Positions 44,702 to 53,513 of a DNA stretch of 64,000 nt are shown piece after piece; position 1 is the stretch's first letter, and every line of letters starts with the position of its first letter. The notes under the pieces are model-generated. The model was not told the origin of the DNA and searched no databases. It was given only the letters and a program-made list of their open reading frames with translations. The translations under genes and the position numbers were made by a program. Origin of the DNA: Clostridia bacterium (GTDB taxonomy: Bacteria > Bacillota > Clostridia > Oscillospirales > SIG627); the NCBI GenBank assembly GCA_017520825.1, contig JAFXEX010000005.1:26696-90695 (forward strand), read 5' to 3'.

Positions 44702-45268
44702 TCACTTTACAACTTCCGATTTCATATCAGAATGCATTATATTCTTTTTATAATTTACAACGTACATTGCCAGAGCAAACAGCATAAACAGAATAAGCAT
44801 AACTCCCAAAACGAGTCTTAAGGAGTCTGACATATTCTCAACAAGCACCAGCAAGGTAGCTATTATGTAGAAGGCAACAGTGCCTGCCTTTCCATACCAG
44901 CCTGCCTGCACGTATACCTTTTCTTTTTTTAGTGCGCAAAAAGCGCCGATAAGGAGAACGAACTCCTTGAAAACCAGAATTCCTACTATCCACCAGGGAA
45001 CGAAACCACTCTGTCCCAAGCAGAGAAGCGCAGCTATTTGCATACACTTATCTGCAAAAGGGTCAAGTATTTTTCCTATATTGGAAATCCAATTATAATG
45101 TCTTGCAAGGAAACCGTCAATAACGTCGGTAACGCCTGCAAGAAGAAATACTCCTACTGCCAGACCGTGCTGCTTTGATACCTGAAAAAGATATACGAAA
45201 ACGGGCACGAGCAATATTCTGAACACCGACAGAAAATTCGGTATATTTGATTTTTTTAATACGTTCAT
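44702..45268 (-). CDS. pgsA: CDP-diacylglycerol-glycerol-3-phosphate 3-phosphatidyltransferase
   Basis: 188 residues with about four to five membrane helices. NIPNFLSVFRILLVPVFVYL is the typical N-terminus. DVIDGFLARHYNWISNIGKI with LDPFADK is the complete CDP-alcohol phosphotransferase motif D-x2-DG-x2-AR-x8-G-x3-D-x3-D. It makes phosphatidylglycerol phosphate, the first step to phosphatidylglycerol and cardiolipin. Its ATG overlaps the cvpA stop by one base (TAATG) behind GGGTGA. Confidence 0.93.
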   Translation of the reverse strand: MNVLKKSNIPNFLSVFRILLVPVFVYLFQVSKQHGLAVGVFLLAGVTDVIDGFLARHYNWISNIGKILDPFADKCMQIAALLCLGQSGFVPWWIVGILVFKEFVLLIGAFCALKKEKVYVQAGWYGKAGTVAFYIIATLLVLVENMSDSLRLVLGVMLILFMLFALAMYVVNYKKNIMHSDMKSEVVK

Positions 45269-46002
45269 TATTTCACCCCTATTTTTACGAGGATATCTTC
45301 AATAAAGCCGGCAGGTGTTTTGTTTACCAGATATTTATAGATTATGGTTCCTTCTTCCAGAGCGCCCACCGTCAGATAATCACCGTCCAGCTTGATATAC
45401 GGAACGAGAACCTTTACAATGGCTACGAATACGAACAGGAAAATCAAGCCAAGCACTGCGCCGAGAAGTAAGCCGAGCAATCGGTTTGTAACGTTCAGTA
45501 TGGGAAGCTTTGCGATTTTACCGATGATAAAGCCTATAATCTGTATAATGAGAACGGTTATTGCAAAAATCACTGCAAAGGCTACGACGTTTGAAACGGT
45601 AACGCCAAGAGGCTTTGAAATATATTCAACCATAAGGTCGCCCGATTCTCCACCAAGCTCTGCATACTTTTCATTGATAGCGTCGAAGTTGAAGCCAAGC
45701 TTTTCAACGAAGCTGAAAAATTCGGAATGCTCTGCGTCAATCAACGGACCGATATCAAGGTTTGCACTTGTGTCAACGCCAAGCCAGGAGGCTACCTTTT
45801 TAACGGTCATATTTTCAAATACGTTTTTGAAAAACTGCTGATATAGAAACGCTCCTACTCTTGAAGTGAAAACGGATGCCACTATAAGAGCGACAATATT
45901 TTTAAAGAAATGGACTACCATTCTGACGAAGCCGTTTTTAAAGCCCCATACGCAACATGCTACAACAATGGCAACCATTAATCCGTCAATCAAAAAATTC
46001 AT
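45268..46002 (-). CDS. CvpA family membrane protein
   Basis: 244 residues. The first hydrophobic stretch FLIDGLMVAIVVACCVWGFK plus NGFVRMVVHFF is the conserved CvpA start; four helices in total are visible (about 5-20, 28-48, 135-160, 170-200). The central loop of about 80 residues (SWLGVDTSANLDIGPLIDAE and following) is larger than in E. coli CvpA. E. coli CvpA is linked to colicin V production and envelope functions; in Firmicutes the role is unknown. Confidence 0.82.
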   Translation of the reverse strand: MNFLIDGLMVAIVVACCVWGFKNGFVRMVVHFFKNIVALIVASVFTSRVGAFLYQQFFKNVFENMTVKKVASWLGVDTSANLDIGPLIDAEHSEFFSFVEKLGFNFDAINEKYAELGGESGDLMVEYISKPLGVTVSNVVAFAVIFAITVLIIQIIGFIIGKIAKLPILNVTNRLLGLLLGAVLGLIFLFVFVAIVKVLVPYIKLDGDYLTVGALEEGTIIYKYLVNKTPAGFIEDILVKIGVK

Positions 46003-46017
46003 ATAAACCTCCCAAAT

Positions 46018-47208
46018 TTATTTGCCCTCTACTCCCAGCGCAAGGGCGAGGCCGTCGTAAACGAGATATACGTTTTCATCGTCGATAAGCTCTACCGAAC
46101 GGTAGCTCCTTTCAGAATCGTACGTCTCAGAGCTCTTCGCCGATATATCTGTAACCGTAATATCCTCAACACCGAGAAGGAAAGCAAAGCTGTCCGACAG
46201 ACACATATCCGTTATCTCGGAGTCCACGGTATATTCCATATAAGTATTTCCGTTTGCATCAAAGATAATCATTTTATGGGTTTTACCCACAAGGTTTTCG
46301 TTGAGAAGAAGCGCAGTCCATTCGCCTCCCACCTCAAATTTTCTGATAGCCTTTGAATTGAAGGAATAGTCGGAAAGCACCTCACCCGAGAGAGAAATTA
46401 TTCTCAACGCCTTATCGGTCAGGCAGGCTATATTGCCTTCCGAATTAAAGACTGCCTTAAGCATCATTTCGGATTCAAAGGGAAGAGAGGCAAGCACTTG
46501 TGTGGAATCGGCTGACAGAATAATAAGCTCTGACGTGATATCCCCTGAAGGAGTATTTTTTACAGTACCAACTGCCATATAAATACTGTCGTCAAAATGT
46601 ATATCGGCACACACCGAGTATTTATCCACGCTCTTCCAATTGAAGATATTTTCGAAGCTACTGTTATAAACCTTCAACGCTGAGGTGTGGTCCTTTGCGC
46701 CCGTCACTACGCAGAAATTACCCTTTTCGTCAAGAGCAACGTCGTAAACGGGGTAGTCGAAGGTCTGCTCCCAAAGCTTTGAAAACGAATTATATAACGC
46801 CACGTATTTTGCACCCAGATCGTAGACTGCGAAATATTTTTCGCCGATGGAAAGAGCAGGTGACGTTAAACCGTGAGAGCTGTCAAGAATTTCGGTAGAT
46901 GACAGATCGTAAATCTTCAATGACGTTTTTGTAAGAACAACCAGGTCCTCCTTGAAGGAGCCGGTAACGGTTGCTGAATCCGATTCGAAGTTTATCTGAG
47001 TATTTTCATCGCTTCCAAAGGAAACGGGTCTTACGTTAACGTATTTCATAAGATAACGAAAATTCTCTACTGTAAGGTCTTCTCTGTAAAAAAATACGGC
47101 AAACACAACAAAAATTATAAGCAGAGTAACTATGATATAGCGTGCCTTCTTTAAGCGTGAATGGGTATTTGAAAAGCCGTTTTCATTTTTGCCGTTATTT
47201 TCAGCCAT
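46018..47208 (-). CDS. DUF5711 family membrane-anchored beta-propeller-like protein
   Basis: 396 residues. One transmembrane segment (about residues 27-45, YIIVTLLIIFVVFAVFFYRE) is followed by an extracytoplasmic domain built of repeated beta-rich units such as SFKEDLVVLTKTSLKIYDLS and EKYFAVYDLGAKYVALYNSF, resembling a WD/propeller without enzyme motifs. Members occur in Clostridia, often near cvpA and truA as here. The function is unknown. GGAG lies before the ATG. Confidence 0.75.
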   Translation of the reverse strand: MAENNGKNENGFSNTHSRLKKARYIIVTLLIIFVVFAVFFYREDLTVENFRYLMKYVNVRPVSFGSDENTQINFESDSATVTGSFKEDLVVLTKTSLKIYDLSSTEILDSSHGLTSPALSIGEKYFAVYDLGAKYVALYNSFSKLWEQTFDYPVYDVALDEKGNFCVVTGAKDHTSALKVYNSSFENIFNWKSVDKYSVCADIHFDDSIYMAVGTVKNTPSGDITSELIILSADSTQVLASLPFESEMMLKAVFNSEGNIACLTDKALRIISLSGEVLSDYSFNSKAIRKFEVGGEWTALLLNENLVGKTHKMIIFDANGNTYMEYTVDSEITDMCLSDSFAFLLGVEDITVTDISAKSSETYDSERSYRSVELIDDENVYLVYDGLALALGVEGK

Positions 47209-47223
47209 ATTTTCTCCTTAACT

Positions 47224-47952
47224 TCAGTAATTTACTTTGAAGAGATAAAGTCCGTCGGGTGGAGCTGTAAAGCCTGCCACCGAACGCTCTCTCATCTCAA
47301 TTATTTCGCGCATAGAGTGCTTTGCTCTGCCCAGATTAAGGTCGATGAGCGTGCCTGTAATTATGCGCACCATATTGTACAAAAAGCCGTCTGCCGATAT
47401 GGAAAAGGTTATAAGGTCGCCGTCTCTTTCAACAGACGTGTTAAAGACGGTCCTGGTAGTATCAACTATTTTTGAGCCTGATGCCATAAAGGAGGCAAAA
47501 TCGTGAGTGCCCACTAAATAAGCTGCATCCTCTGCCATCTTGTCAACGTCTAACTTCGTTCCGAATTTGTACGCCCTATGAGCAAGAAATGGGTCAGGTA
47601 TATTGGTGTTCAGTATTTTATAGTGGTATTCCTTTGATTTGCAGTCGTATCTTGCATGAAAATCCTCCGGAACACACTCACACCCCTTTACTGCAACCGA
47701 GTCTGGTAACAAGGTATTCATTCCTCTTACTACGGCATCGGGGGGAATAGTGCGTTCCGTTTTTACGTTACAAACGTAATTATCAGCATGCACACCACTA
47801 TCCGTTCGGCTACACCCCGTCACCGTAGCAGGAGACGTGAAAAAGCTTTGAGCAGCTTCTGTCATTACTGCCTGTACCGTGGGAGCGTTCTTCTGAAACT
47901 GCCATCCACTGAAGGATGCGCCGTCAAAGGCTATTGTAAGCTTGTAATTCAT
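47224..47952 (-). CDS. truA: tRNA pseudouridine(38-40) synthase TruA
   Basis: 242 residues. YKLTIAFDGASFSGWQFQKN is the standard start, GCSRTDSGVHADNYV contains the catalytic aspartate in RTDxGVHA, and FLYNMVRIITGTLIDLNLGR is the conserved C-terminal block. It isomerises U38-U40 in the anticodon arm of many tRNAs. It lies 8 bp after ecfT, and the ecfA1-ecfA2-ecfT-truA order is widespread in Firmicutes. Confidence 0.95.
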   Translation of the reverse strand: MNYKLTIAFDGASFSGWQFQKNAPTVQAVMTEAAQSFFTSPATVTGCSRTDSGVHADNYVCNVKTERTIPPDAVVRGMNTLLPDSVAVKGCECVPEDFHARYDCKSKEYHYKILNTNIPDPFLAHRAYKFGTKLDVDKMAEDAAYLVGTHDFASFMASGSKIVDTTRTVFNTSVERDGDLITFSISADGFLYNMVRIITGTLIDLNLGRAKHSMREIIEMRERSVAGFTAPPDGLYLFKVNY

Positions 47953-47960
47953 ATATTACC

Positions 47961-48785
47961 TCAAATGGCAAGCGCCGTTGAAATTCCGTTCAAAAGCACA
48001 ACCACAAGGATAAACAACACGGAAAAAGCGAAAGCTACAGCGTCCTTTGACGAATATTTCAAAACTCTCATACGGGTTCTTCCCTCGTCTCCTCTATAGC
48101 AACGGCATTCCATTGCAACGGCAAGCTCGTCGGCACGACGGAAGGCTGAAACAAACAAAGGAATAAGAATGGGAAGAAAAGCCTTCGCCTTATTTACCAA
48201 GCCCTTACTGTCAAAGCCTGCTCCCCTTGCCTTTTGTGCGCTGATTATCTTGTCCGTCTCCTCAAGAAGCGTGGGGATAAATCTCAACGCAATAGTCATC
48301 ATCATAGCAAAATCGTGAACGGGAACGTGAAGCTTTTTCAATGGCTTGAGCAGTCGTTCGATTCCGTCGGTCAGGGTTATAGGAGAGGTAGTATAGGTGA
48401 GAAGCACCGATGATCCTATAATCAGAGATAGAATTCTGACTATCATAAAAACTGCGTTTACGATACCCTGCTTATAAATTTTTATGACGCCCCAATTAAT
48501 AAGGGGTGCGTCGGTTGAGGTTGTGAGAAAAATATTTATAACTGCCGTAAAGATAATCAATATCATTACCGGCTTTATGCTTCTTAAAACTATTTTGGCT
48601 GATATTCCGGACAAAGCCACAAGCACGATTGCAGTCACCAATAAAAACGTCAACGAAAAAAGATTTTTCGCCAGAAAAACGGTAACGACGTATATTAAAA
48701 CAAGTATTATTTTTGTGCGTGGGTCAAGTCTGTGAAGTGCCGAATCGCCCGAAAAATACTGTCCGAGCGTTATATCTTTGAGCAT
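47961..48785 (-). CDS. ecfT: ECF transporter transmembrane subunit EcfT
   Basis: 274 residues with about five to six helices. The first lines TLGQYFSGDSALHRLDPRTK are the typical cytoplasmic start of EcfT. FDSKGLVNKAKAFLPILIPL and RADELAVAMECRCY contain the two coupling-helix motifs (AxARG-like KARGAGF and the second arginine block) that contact the ATPases. With EcfA1, EcfA2 and exchangeable S components it imports vitamins or metals. No S component is encoded in the window, consistent with a group II shared module. Confidence 0.94.
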   Translation of the reverse strand: MLKDITLGQYFSGDSALHRLDPRTKIILVLIYVVTVFLAKNLFSLTFLLVTAIVLVALSGISAKIVLRSIKPVMILIIFTAVINIFLTTSTDAPLINWGVIKIYKQGIVNAVFMIVRILSLIIGSSVLLTYTTSPITLTDGIERLLKPLKKLHVPVHDFAMMMTIALRFIPTLLEETDKIISAQKARGAGFDSKGLVNKAKAFLPILIPLFVSAFRRADELAVAMECRCYRGDEGRTRMRVLKYSSKDAVAFAFSVLFILVVVLLNGISTALAI

Positions 48786-48789
48786 CGTC

Positions 48790-49644
48790 TTACCTTTCTT
48801 TTAAAGCTTCAAGTATTTTTTCATACGCCTTATCAACGGTATAAATTCCGTTTCCGTCAATAAGTCCGCGTTTTGTCAATTCCTCGGTAACTGCCGTAAT
48901 CTGAGGTATATCCAATCCCGATTGCTTTATAACGTCAACACGCTGAAAGACCTGATCAACGGTTCCCGACGTGAGAACTTTGCCGTCCTTCATAACGATA
49001 ATATCGTCAGCGTACAGAGCCATATCCTCCATACTGTGAGAAATCAGTATAACGGTGGAGTTATGACTGTCACGCCATTTTTTTATTCCGTTGAATATTT
49101 CGTCTCTGCCACGGGGGTCAAGACCTGCAGCCGGCTCATCCAATACGATTATATCAGGCTCCATTGCCATAATTCCGGCTATTGCTACTCTTCTTTTCTG
49201 ACCACCGGATAACTCAAATGGGGATTTTTCAAACAGCTCCTCATCAACTCCGGCAAAGCTTGCTGCAGAGCGTACACGTCTGTCTATCTCGTTGGGATCA
49301 AGTTTCATATTTGACGGGCCGAAGGCGATATCACGCCATACGGTCTCCTCGAAAAGCTGATACTCGGGATACTGAAAAACCAAGCCCACACGGAAGCGAA
49401 CCTTGGACACGTCACTTCCCTTCTCAAAGATATCCTGTCCGTCAAGAAGAACACGTCCAGACGTAGATTTCAAAAGCCCGTTGAGAAGCTGAGCTACGGT
49501 AGATTTTCCCGAGCCCGTATGCCCGATAATACCCGTTATTCTGTTTTCTTTAAATTCAATGCTTACGTTTGACAGCGCCTCTTTTTCAAAGGGAGTGTCG
49601 GGGCTGTAAACGTAGGACACGTTTTCAAGCGTTAATTTGCTCAA
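48790..49644 (-). CDS. ecfA2: ECF transporter ATPase EcfA2
   Basis: 284 residues from a TTG at 49644. GHTGSGKSTVAQLLNG is Walker A, FELSGGQKRRVAIAG the ABC signature, IIVLDEPAAGLDPRG Walker B, followed by the H-loop ISHSMEDM. The frame opens at another TTG six codons upstream, but the GAGGT seven bases before 49644 favours the shorter form, which begins SKLTLENVSYVYS, as the family does. It is the partner of EcfA1 in the energising module. Confidence 0.92.
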   Translation of the reverse strand: MSKLTLENVSYVYSPDTPFEKEALSNVSIEFKENRITGIIGHTGSGKSTVAQLLNGLLKSTSGRVLLDGQDIFEKGSDVSKVRFRVGLVFQYPEYQLFEETVWRDIAFGPSNMKLDPNEIDRRVRSAASFAGVDEELFEKSPFELSGGQKRRVAIAGIMAMEPDIIVLDEPAAGLDPRGRDEIFNGIKKWRDSHNSTVILISHSMEDMALYADDIIVMKDGKVLTSGTVDQVFQRVDVIKQSGLDIPQITAVTEELTKRGLIDGNGIYTVDKAYEKILEALKER

Positions 49645-49645
49645 G

Positions 49646-50500
49646 CTATTTACCTCGTTCAAAAAGCTTCATCAAAGCTCCTATGGTTTCTTCTTCAAAA
49701 AGTAAGCCTTCGGGAAGTTCAAAGCCGTCACGTCTCAGACGATATGCAAGATCGGTAACCTGAGGAACGTCAAGCTCTATTTCACGAAGCTTTTCCACCT
49801 GCGAGAACACCTCACGGGGATTGCCGTCCATTTCTATACTTCCACCGTTCATAACCACGACTCTGTCGGCGTTTACTGCCTCGTTCATATAATGGGTAAT
49901 AAGGATTACCGTCATACCTCTTTCCTTGAGCTTCAGGATAGTTTCAAGAACCTCTTTTCTGCCCTGAGGATCAAGCATAGCAGTAGATTCGTCGAAAATT
50001 ATGCACTCGGGCTGCATAGCTATAATACCTGCTATTGCAACTCTTTGCTTCTGTCCACCGGATAACTGCGAGGGGGAATGCTCCTTGTATTCACTCATCT
50101 TCACGCTTTCGAGCGCCTGGTCTACCCTGTGGCGAATCTCAGAGGGCTCAACACCGAGGTTTTCGGGGGCAAAGGCAACGTCCTCTTCAACGGTGGTTGC
50201 AACTATCTGATTGTCGGGATTCTGAAAGACCATTCCCACACGGCGTCTTACGTCGAAAATCAGGTCCTCGTTGGAGGTATCCATTCCGTCAACGGTAACT
50301 CTTCCGTTCGTTGGAACGAGTATTCCGTTAAACAGCTTTGCAAGGGTTGATTTTCCCGAGCCGTTATGACCGATTATTGCAACGAAGCTCCCCTTCTCTA
50401 TGGAAAGAGAAAGATTCTTTATAGCCTCGTGATGCTGTCCGTTCTGCTCCTCTGCCGAATAGTCAAAGGTTACGTTTTCAAGCTTTATAAACTCACTCAT
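49646..50500 (-). CDS. ecfA1: ECF transporter ATPase EcfA1
   Basis: 284 residues. GHNGSGKSTLAKLFNG (Walker A), QLSGGQKQRVAIAG (signature), CIIFDESTAMLDPQG (Walker B) and the H-loop LITHYMNEA are complete. The Q-loop reads MVFQNPDNQIVATTVEEDVA, typical of EcfA1. The ATG at 50500 overlaps the methyltransferase stop by four bases and follows AAGGTGG; a GTG three codons upstream is less likely. It hydrolyses ATP with EcfA2 to drive uptake. Confidence 0.94.
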   Translation of the reverse strand: MSEFIKLENVTFDYSAEEQNGQHHEAIKNLSLSIEKGSFVAIIGHNGSGKSTLAKLFNGILVPTNGRVTVDGMDTSNEDLIFDVRRRVGMVFQNPDNQIVATTVEEDVAFAPENLGVEPSEIRHRVDQALESVKMSEYKEHSPSQLSGGQKQRVAIAGIIAMQPECIIFDESTAMLDPQGRKEVLETILKLKERGMTVILITHYMNEAVNADRVVVMNGGSIEMDGNPREVFSQVEKLREIELDVPQVTDLAYRLRRDGFELPEGLLFEEETIGALMKLFERGK

Positions 50501-51363
50501 TTTATCCACCTTGCCGTTGCTCCGCAGGGAAGCACCAGACCCGTTGCCGTAACAGGCAATCCGATTTCATCGGACATTACCTTTCCTCCACGCTTCTTGC
50601 CAATCTTAAGAGATAAAAGATATGACATTGATGCAGGCTGGAGACCCGTCGTATAAGAATTAAGAATTACGAACAGAGGGTCGTCCGACAGTACCTTTTC
50701 GCAAAGCTCAAGAAAAGAGCCGATATTGTCTTCAAGCTTCCACATTTCACCCGTAGGACCTCTGCCATAGGAGGGTGGGTCGAGAATTATGGCATCGTAT
50801 TTATTTCCACGCCTTATCTCTCTTTCCACGAATTTCGCACAGTCGTCTACGATATAGCGAATTGGCGCATCCGAAAGCCCTGAAAGCGCTGCGTTTTCCT
50901 TTGCCACTGCAACCATTCCCTTTGATGCGTCAACGTGACACACCGAGGCACCTGCAGAAGCGCAGGCTATAGTAGCGCCTCCCGTATAGGCAAATAAATT
51001 CAGCACCTTAATAGGTCTGTTTGCATTTCTTATGGTGTCCATTGCCCATTCCCAATTCACTGCCTGCTCGGGAAATACTCCCGTGTGCTTAAAGCCCATA
51101 ACCTTGACGGAAAACTTCAACGCTCCGTAGTCAATAGTCCATGCGCCGTTCATCTCACGGTTTTTTATATCCCACGCACCTCCACCGCTTTTTGAACGGT
51201 GGTATATTCCGTCGGCGCGCTTCCACATATTGCTGGATTTTACGTCCTTCCAGATTACCTGAGGGTCGGGGCGTTGGAGAATAAATTTGCCCCATCTTTC
51301 AAGCCTGAAAGAGTCCGAAGTATCAATAAGCTCGTAGCTTTTCCATTTATCTGCTATCCACAT
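50497..51363 (-). CDS. RlmI/RlmK-like class I SAM methyltransferase
   Basis: 288 residues. VLNLFAYTGGATIACASAGA is SAM motif I, VCHVDASKGMV motif II, and ILDPPSYGRGPTGEMWKLED the DPPS motif IV of the RlmI/RlmK C-terminal domain family. The PUA domain of RlmI is absent; instead there is a short beta-rich N-terminal part (ERWGKFILQRPDPQVIW). It probably methylates rRNA; the base is unknown. It is first in the minus-strand cluster, with AGAAGGA before the ATG and a promoter at 51401-51429. Confidence 0.84.
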   Translation of the reverse strand: MWIADKWKSYELIDTSDSFRLERWGKFILQRPDPQVIWKDVKSSNMWKRADGIYHRSKSGGGAWDIKNREMNGAWTIDYGALKFSVKVMGFKHTGVFPEQAVNWEWAMDTIRNANRPIKVLNLFAYTGGATIACASAGASVCHVDASKGMVAVAKENAALSGLSDAPIRYIVDDCAKFVEREIRRGNKYDAIILDPPSYGRGPTGEMWKLEDNIGSFLELCEKVLSDDPLFVILNSYTTGLQPASMSYLLSLKIGKKRGGKVMSDEIGLPVTATGLVLPCGATARWIK

Positions 51364-51400
51364 AACGAAATCCTTCTCGATAGTTATTCTATGATATTAT

Positions 51401-51429
51401 ACTATACCACAAATCTCAGTATAAATCAA
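51401..51429 (-). promoter_or_regulatory. Promoter of the 14-gene minus-strand cluster
   Basis: Minus-strand TTGATT (51429-51424), a 17-base spacer and TATAGT (51406-51401), with an alternative TATAAT 5 bp further downstream. No other convincing promoter or terminator was seen until 36285. Confidence 0.7.
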
Positions 51430-51479
51430 CGGATTATTGTAAAAATATAATATAGTTTTCCATCTTTTTTAAAAATCAC

Positions 51480-51508
51480 TTGAAAATATTTTTTATATAT
51501 AGTAAAAT
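51480..51508 (+). promoter_or_regulatory. Promoter of the rluA-walR-yycI cluster
   Basis: TTGAAA (51480-51485), a 17-base spacer and TAAAAT (51503-51508), 23 bp before the RluA-family start. Confidence 0.72.
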
Positions 51509-51531
51509 AGACGTTAGATAGGATTGATTTT

Positions 51532-52443
51532 ATGAAAATTACGGTAACTGATACCGAAAACGGACTGACTGTAAAGCAATATCTTGAAAAGCAGAAGTAT
51601 TCCACCAGACTTATTTCAAGGCTGAAGGCGAAGGAGCGTGGAATCACAGTCAACGGAGAAAGAAAAACTGTAAGATGGGTACTGAAAGCAGGCGACCTGC
51701 TTGAGCTTGAGACGGAGGACTCACGTTCCTCTGAAAATATCACGCCCTGTCATATTCCCATAAACGTTCTCTACGAGGACGATTGGTTCATCGCAGTGGA
51801 AAAGCCGGCGCACCTCCCTATACACCCGTCCAGAAGACATACCGACGACACTCTGGCGTCACGGGTGATGGCTCATTTTGAGGGGCGCAATTTCGTCTTC
51901 CGTGTAATGACAAGGCTTGACCTTGATACAAGTGGGGTCGTGCTGATAGCAAAGGATAGCATAAGCGCAGCCAGATTTTCAAAAATGCTGGCAGAAAGAA
52001 GAGTACATAAGGAGTATATTGCTATCTGCGACGGGATTTTTGAAGAAAAAAGTGGCATTATAGATTTTAACATCCGACGTAAAACGCCCTACGGAATGGA
52101 GCGTGAAGCAGTTGAAAGAGCTGACGGTAAAGGTGAAAGCTCTGCCGAGGGATGTGAAGCAGTAAGCGAATACCGTGTTATAAGGGAAGGCAACAACGTA
52201 AGCCTTGTGCGATTTACCCCCATAACGGGAAGAACTCATCAGTTAAGAGTGCACGCACTTGCCATAGGTCACCCGATAATAGCAGATACTCTTTATTTTA
52301 AAGGGTCAAGCTATATTGACCGTCAAGCGCTTCATGCCGAAAGTCTTACCTTTGTGCACCCCATGACCGAGGAAAGTATTACCGTCAGATGTCCTCTGTC
52401 GCAGGATATGAAGCTCTGTGAAAGGGAATTATTTGATGAGTAA
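51532..52443 (+). CDS. RluA family pseudouridine synthase
   Basis: 303 residues. An S4-like N-terminal domain (TVKQYLEKQKYSTRLISRLK) precedes the catalytic domain, with FRVMTRLDLDTSGVVLIAKD holding the catalytic aspartate in RLDxxTSG. TGRTHQLRVHALAIGHPIIA and YIDRQALHAESLTFVHP are the other family blocks. Members modify 23S rRNA (RluD/RluC) or tRNA; the target is not deducible. The stop overlaps the next gene by 8 bases. Confidence 0.93.
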   Translation: MKITVTDTENGLTVKQYLEKQKYSTRLISRLKAKERGITVNGERKTVRWVLKAGDLLELETEDSRSSENITPCHIPINVLYEDDWFIAVEKPAHLPIHPSRRHTDDTLASRVMAHFEGRNFVFRVMTRLDLDTSGVVLIAKDSISAARFSKMLAERRVHKEYIAICDGIFEEKSGIIDFNIRRKTPYGMEREAVERADGKGESSAEGCEAVSEYRVIREGNNVSLVRFTPITGRTHQLRVHALAIGHPIIADTLYFKGSSYIDRQALHAESLTFVHPMTEESITVRCPLSQDMKLCERELFDE

Positions 52444-53509
52444 AAAAGCCAAGGTATTTTTAATACTTTTCGCACTGTCAGTAGCACTCGGCGTAGCCTT
52501 TAAGGCTTCCGTTGACTTTTCGGAATTCTATACGGTGCGCATCTCCCCCATATTTAGAGTCCCCCTTTCCATGATATCCTCACTGCTTCCATTTTCACTT
52601 GCAGAGGCATTGGTTGTAATTCTTGCTTTTTTATTGGTGGTTACAGCGCTTTCGGGGCTCAAGATGGGAATATTAAGGCTTTTAAAAAAAGATGCCGTTT
52701 CCCATTTCAGTATATATTTAAAAATAGTTTTATATTCAGTGGCATTTATATGGTTTACCTACGCCTTTGCCTTTGAATCCTCATATTCAAGAAAGCCCGT
52801 AAACGAAGCATTGGGCTTTGAGCTTGTGGAAATGAATACCTCCAACGTGTCAGAAGCATTGGACAAGGTAACCGAGGAGCTTGTAAAAACGGCTGAAGAA
52901 TTGGAAAATACAAGCCGTCTTGAATTAACCTTTAACCAAATAGCCGACGAGGTACTGAAGGGGGCAAAAAAGGCTTCCGAAAAGCACCCCATATATCAAG
53001 GTATTCCCTTTCGTGCAAAGCCACTTGCCTTCAGTAAGCCTCTGGCTTATACTGGAATTTCGGGAATTTACAGCTTCTTCACCGGAGAAGCGAATATAAA
53101 CACGGCGTTTTCGGATTACTCGATTCCCTTTACCGTGGCACACGAGTATTCGCATCAGCTTGGTATCGGCTCGGAAAAGGAGGCTGAATTTTCAGCTCTG
53201 CTTATTTGTCTTGAAAGCGATAATCCTTACGTGAGATACTCTGCGTATTCGCAGGTTGCCATAACCCTCTCCAACATTCTTTTTGAACTTGACGAGGAAG
53301 CGTTTTACAATGCTTTCAGACAGTTTCCTCATCGCCTGGTAACCGACATATATCTTTCGTCCCAAAGGTATCAGAAATATTCTGAAACCGTTGCAGACGA
53401 AATTGCGGAAGCAATAAATGACACCTATCTTTCGCTTAGTGGCGATGAGGGTGTTATATCATATTCGTTAAGCTCACAGCTATACGTTGCATATTTTTTA
53501 AAGGAGTGA
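52436..53509 (+). CDS. DUF3810 family membrane protein with HExxH motif
   Basis: 357 residues. Three hydrophobic segments near the N-terminus (about 5-22, 47-75, 95-115) are followed by a soluble domain with AHEYSHQLGIGSEKEAEFSA. His236-Glu237-x-x-His240 plus a Glu at 249 or 251 form a gluzincin-like zinc site. This is the DUF3810 family, which is predicted but not shown to be peptidase-like. The start at 52436 follows AAAGGG; a GTG six codons upstream is possible. It is coupled to the RluA gene and lies upstream of the two-component genes. Confidence 0.8.
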   Translation: MSKKAKVFLILFALSVALGVAFKASVDFSEFYTVRISPIFRVPLSMISSLLPFSLAEALVVILAFLLVVTALSGLKMGILRLLKKDAVSHFSIYLKIVLYSVAFIWFTYAFAFESSYSRKPVNEALGFELVEMNTSNVSEALDKVTEELVKTAEELENTSRLELTFNQIADEVLKGAKKASEKHPIYQGIPFRAKPLAFSKPLAYTGISGIYSFFTGEANINTAFSDYSIPFTVAHEYSHQLGIGSEKEAEFSALLICLESDNPYVRYSAYSQVAITLSNILFELDEEAFYNAFRQFPHRLVTDIYLSSQRYQKYSETVADEIAEAINDTYLSLSGDEGVISYSLSSQLYVAYFLKE

Positions 53510-53513
53510 TTTG

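Noticed and set aside
43866..44753. 295-codon plus-strand open frame opposite clpE
   Set aside because: Antisense shadow of a clear AAA+ gene, serine/proline-rich as expected from reversed codons, no start signal.
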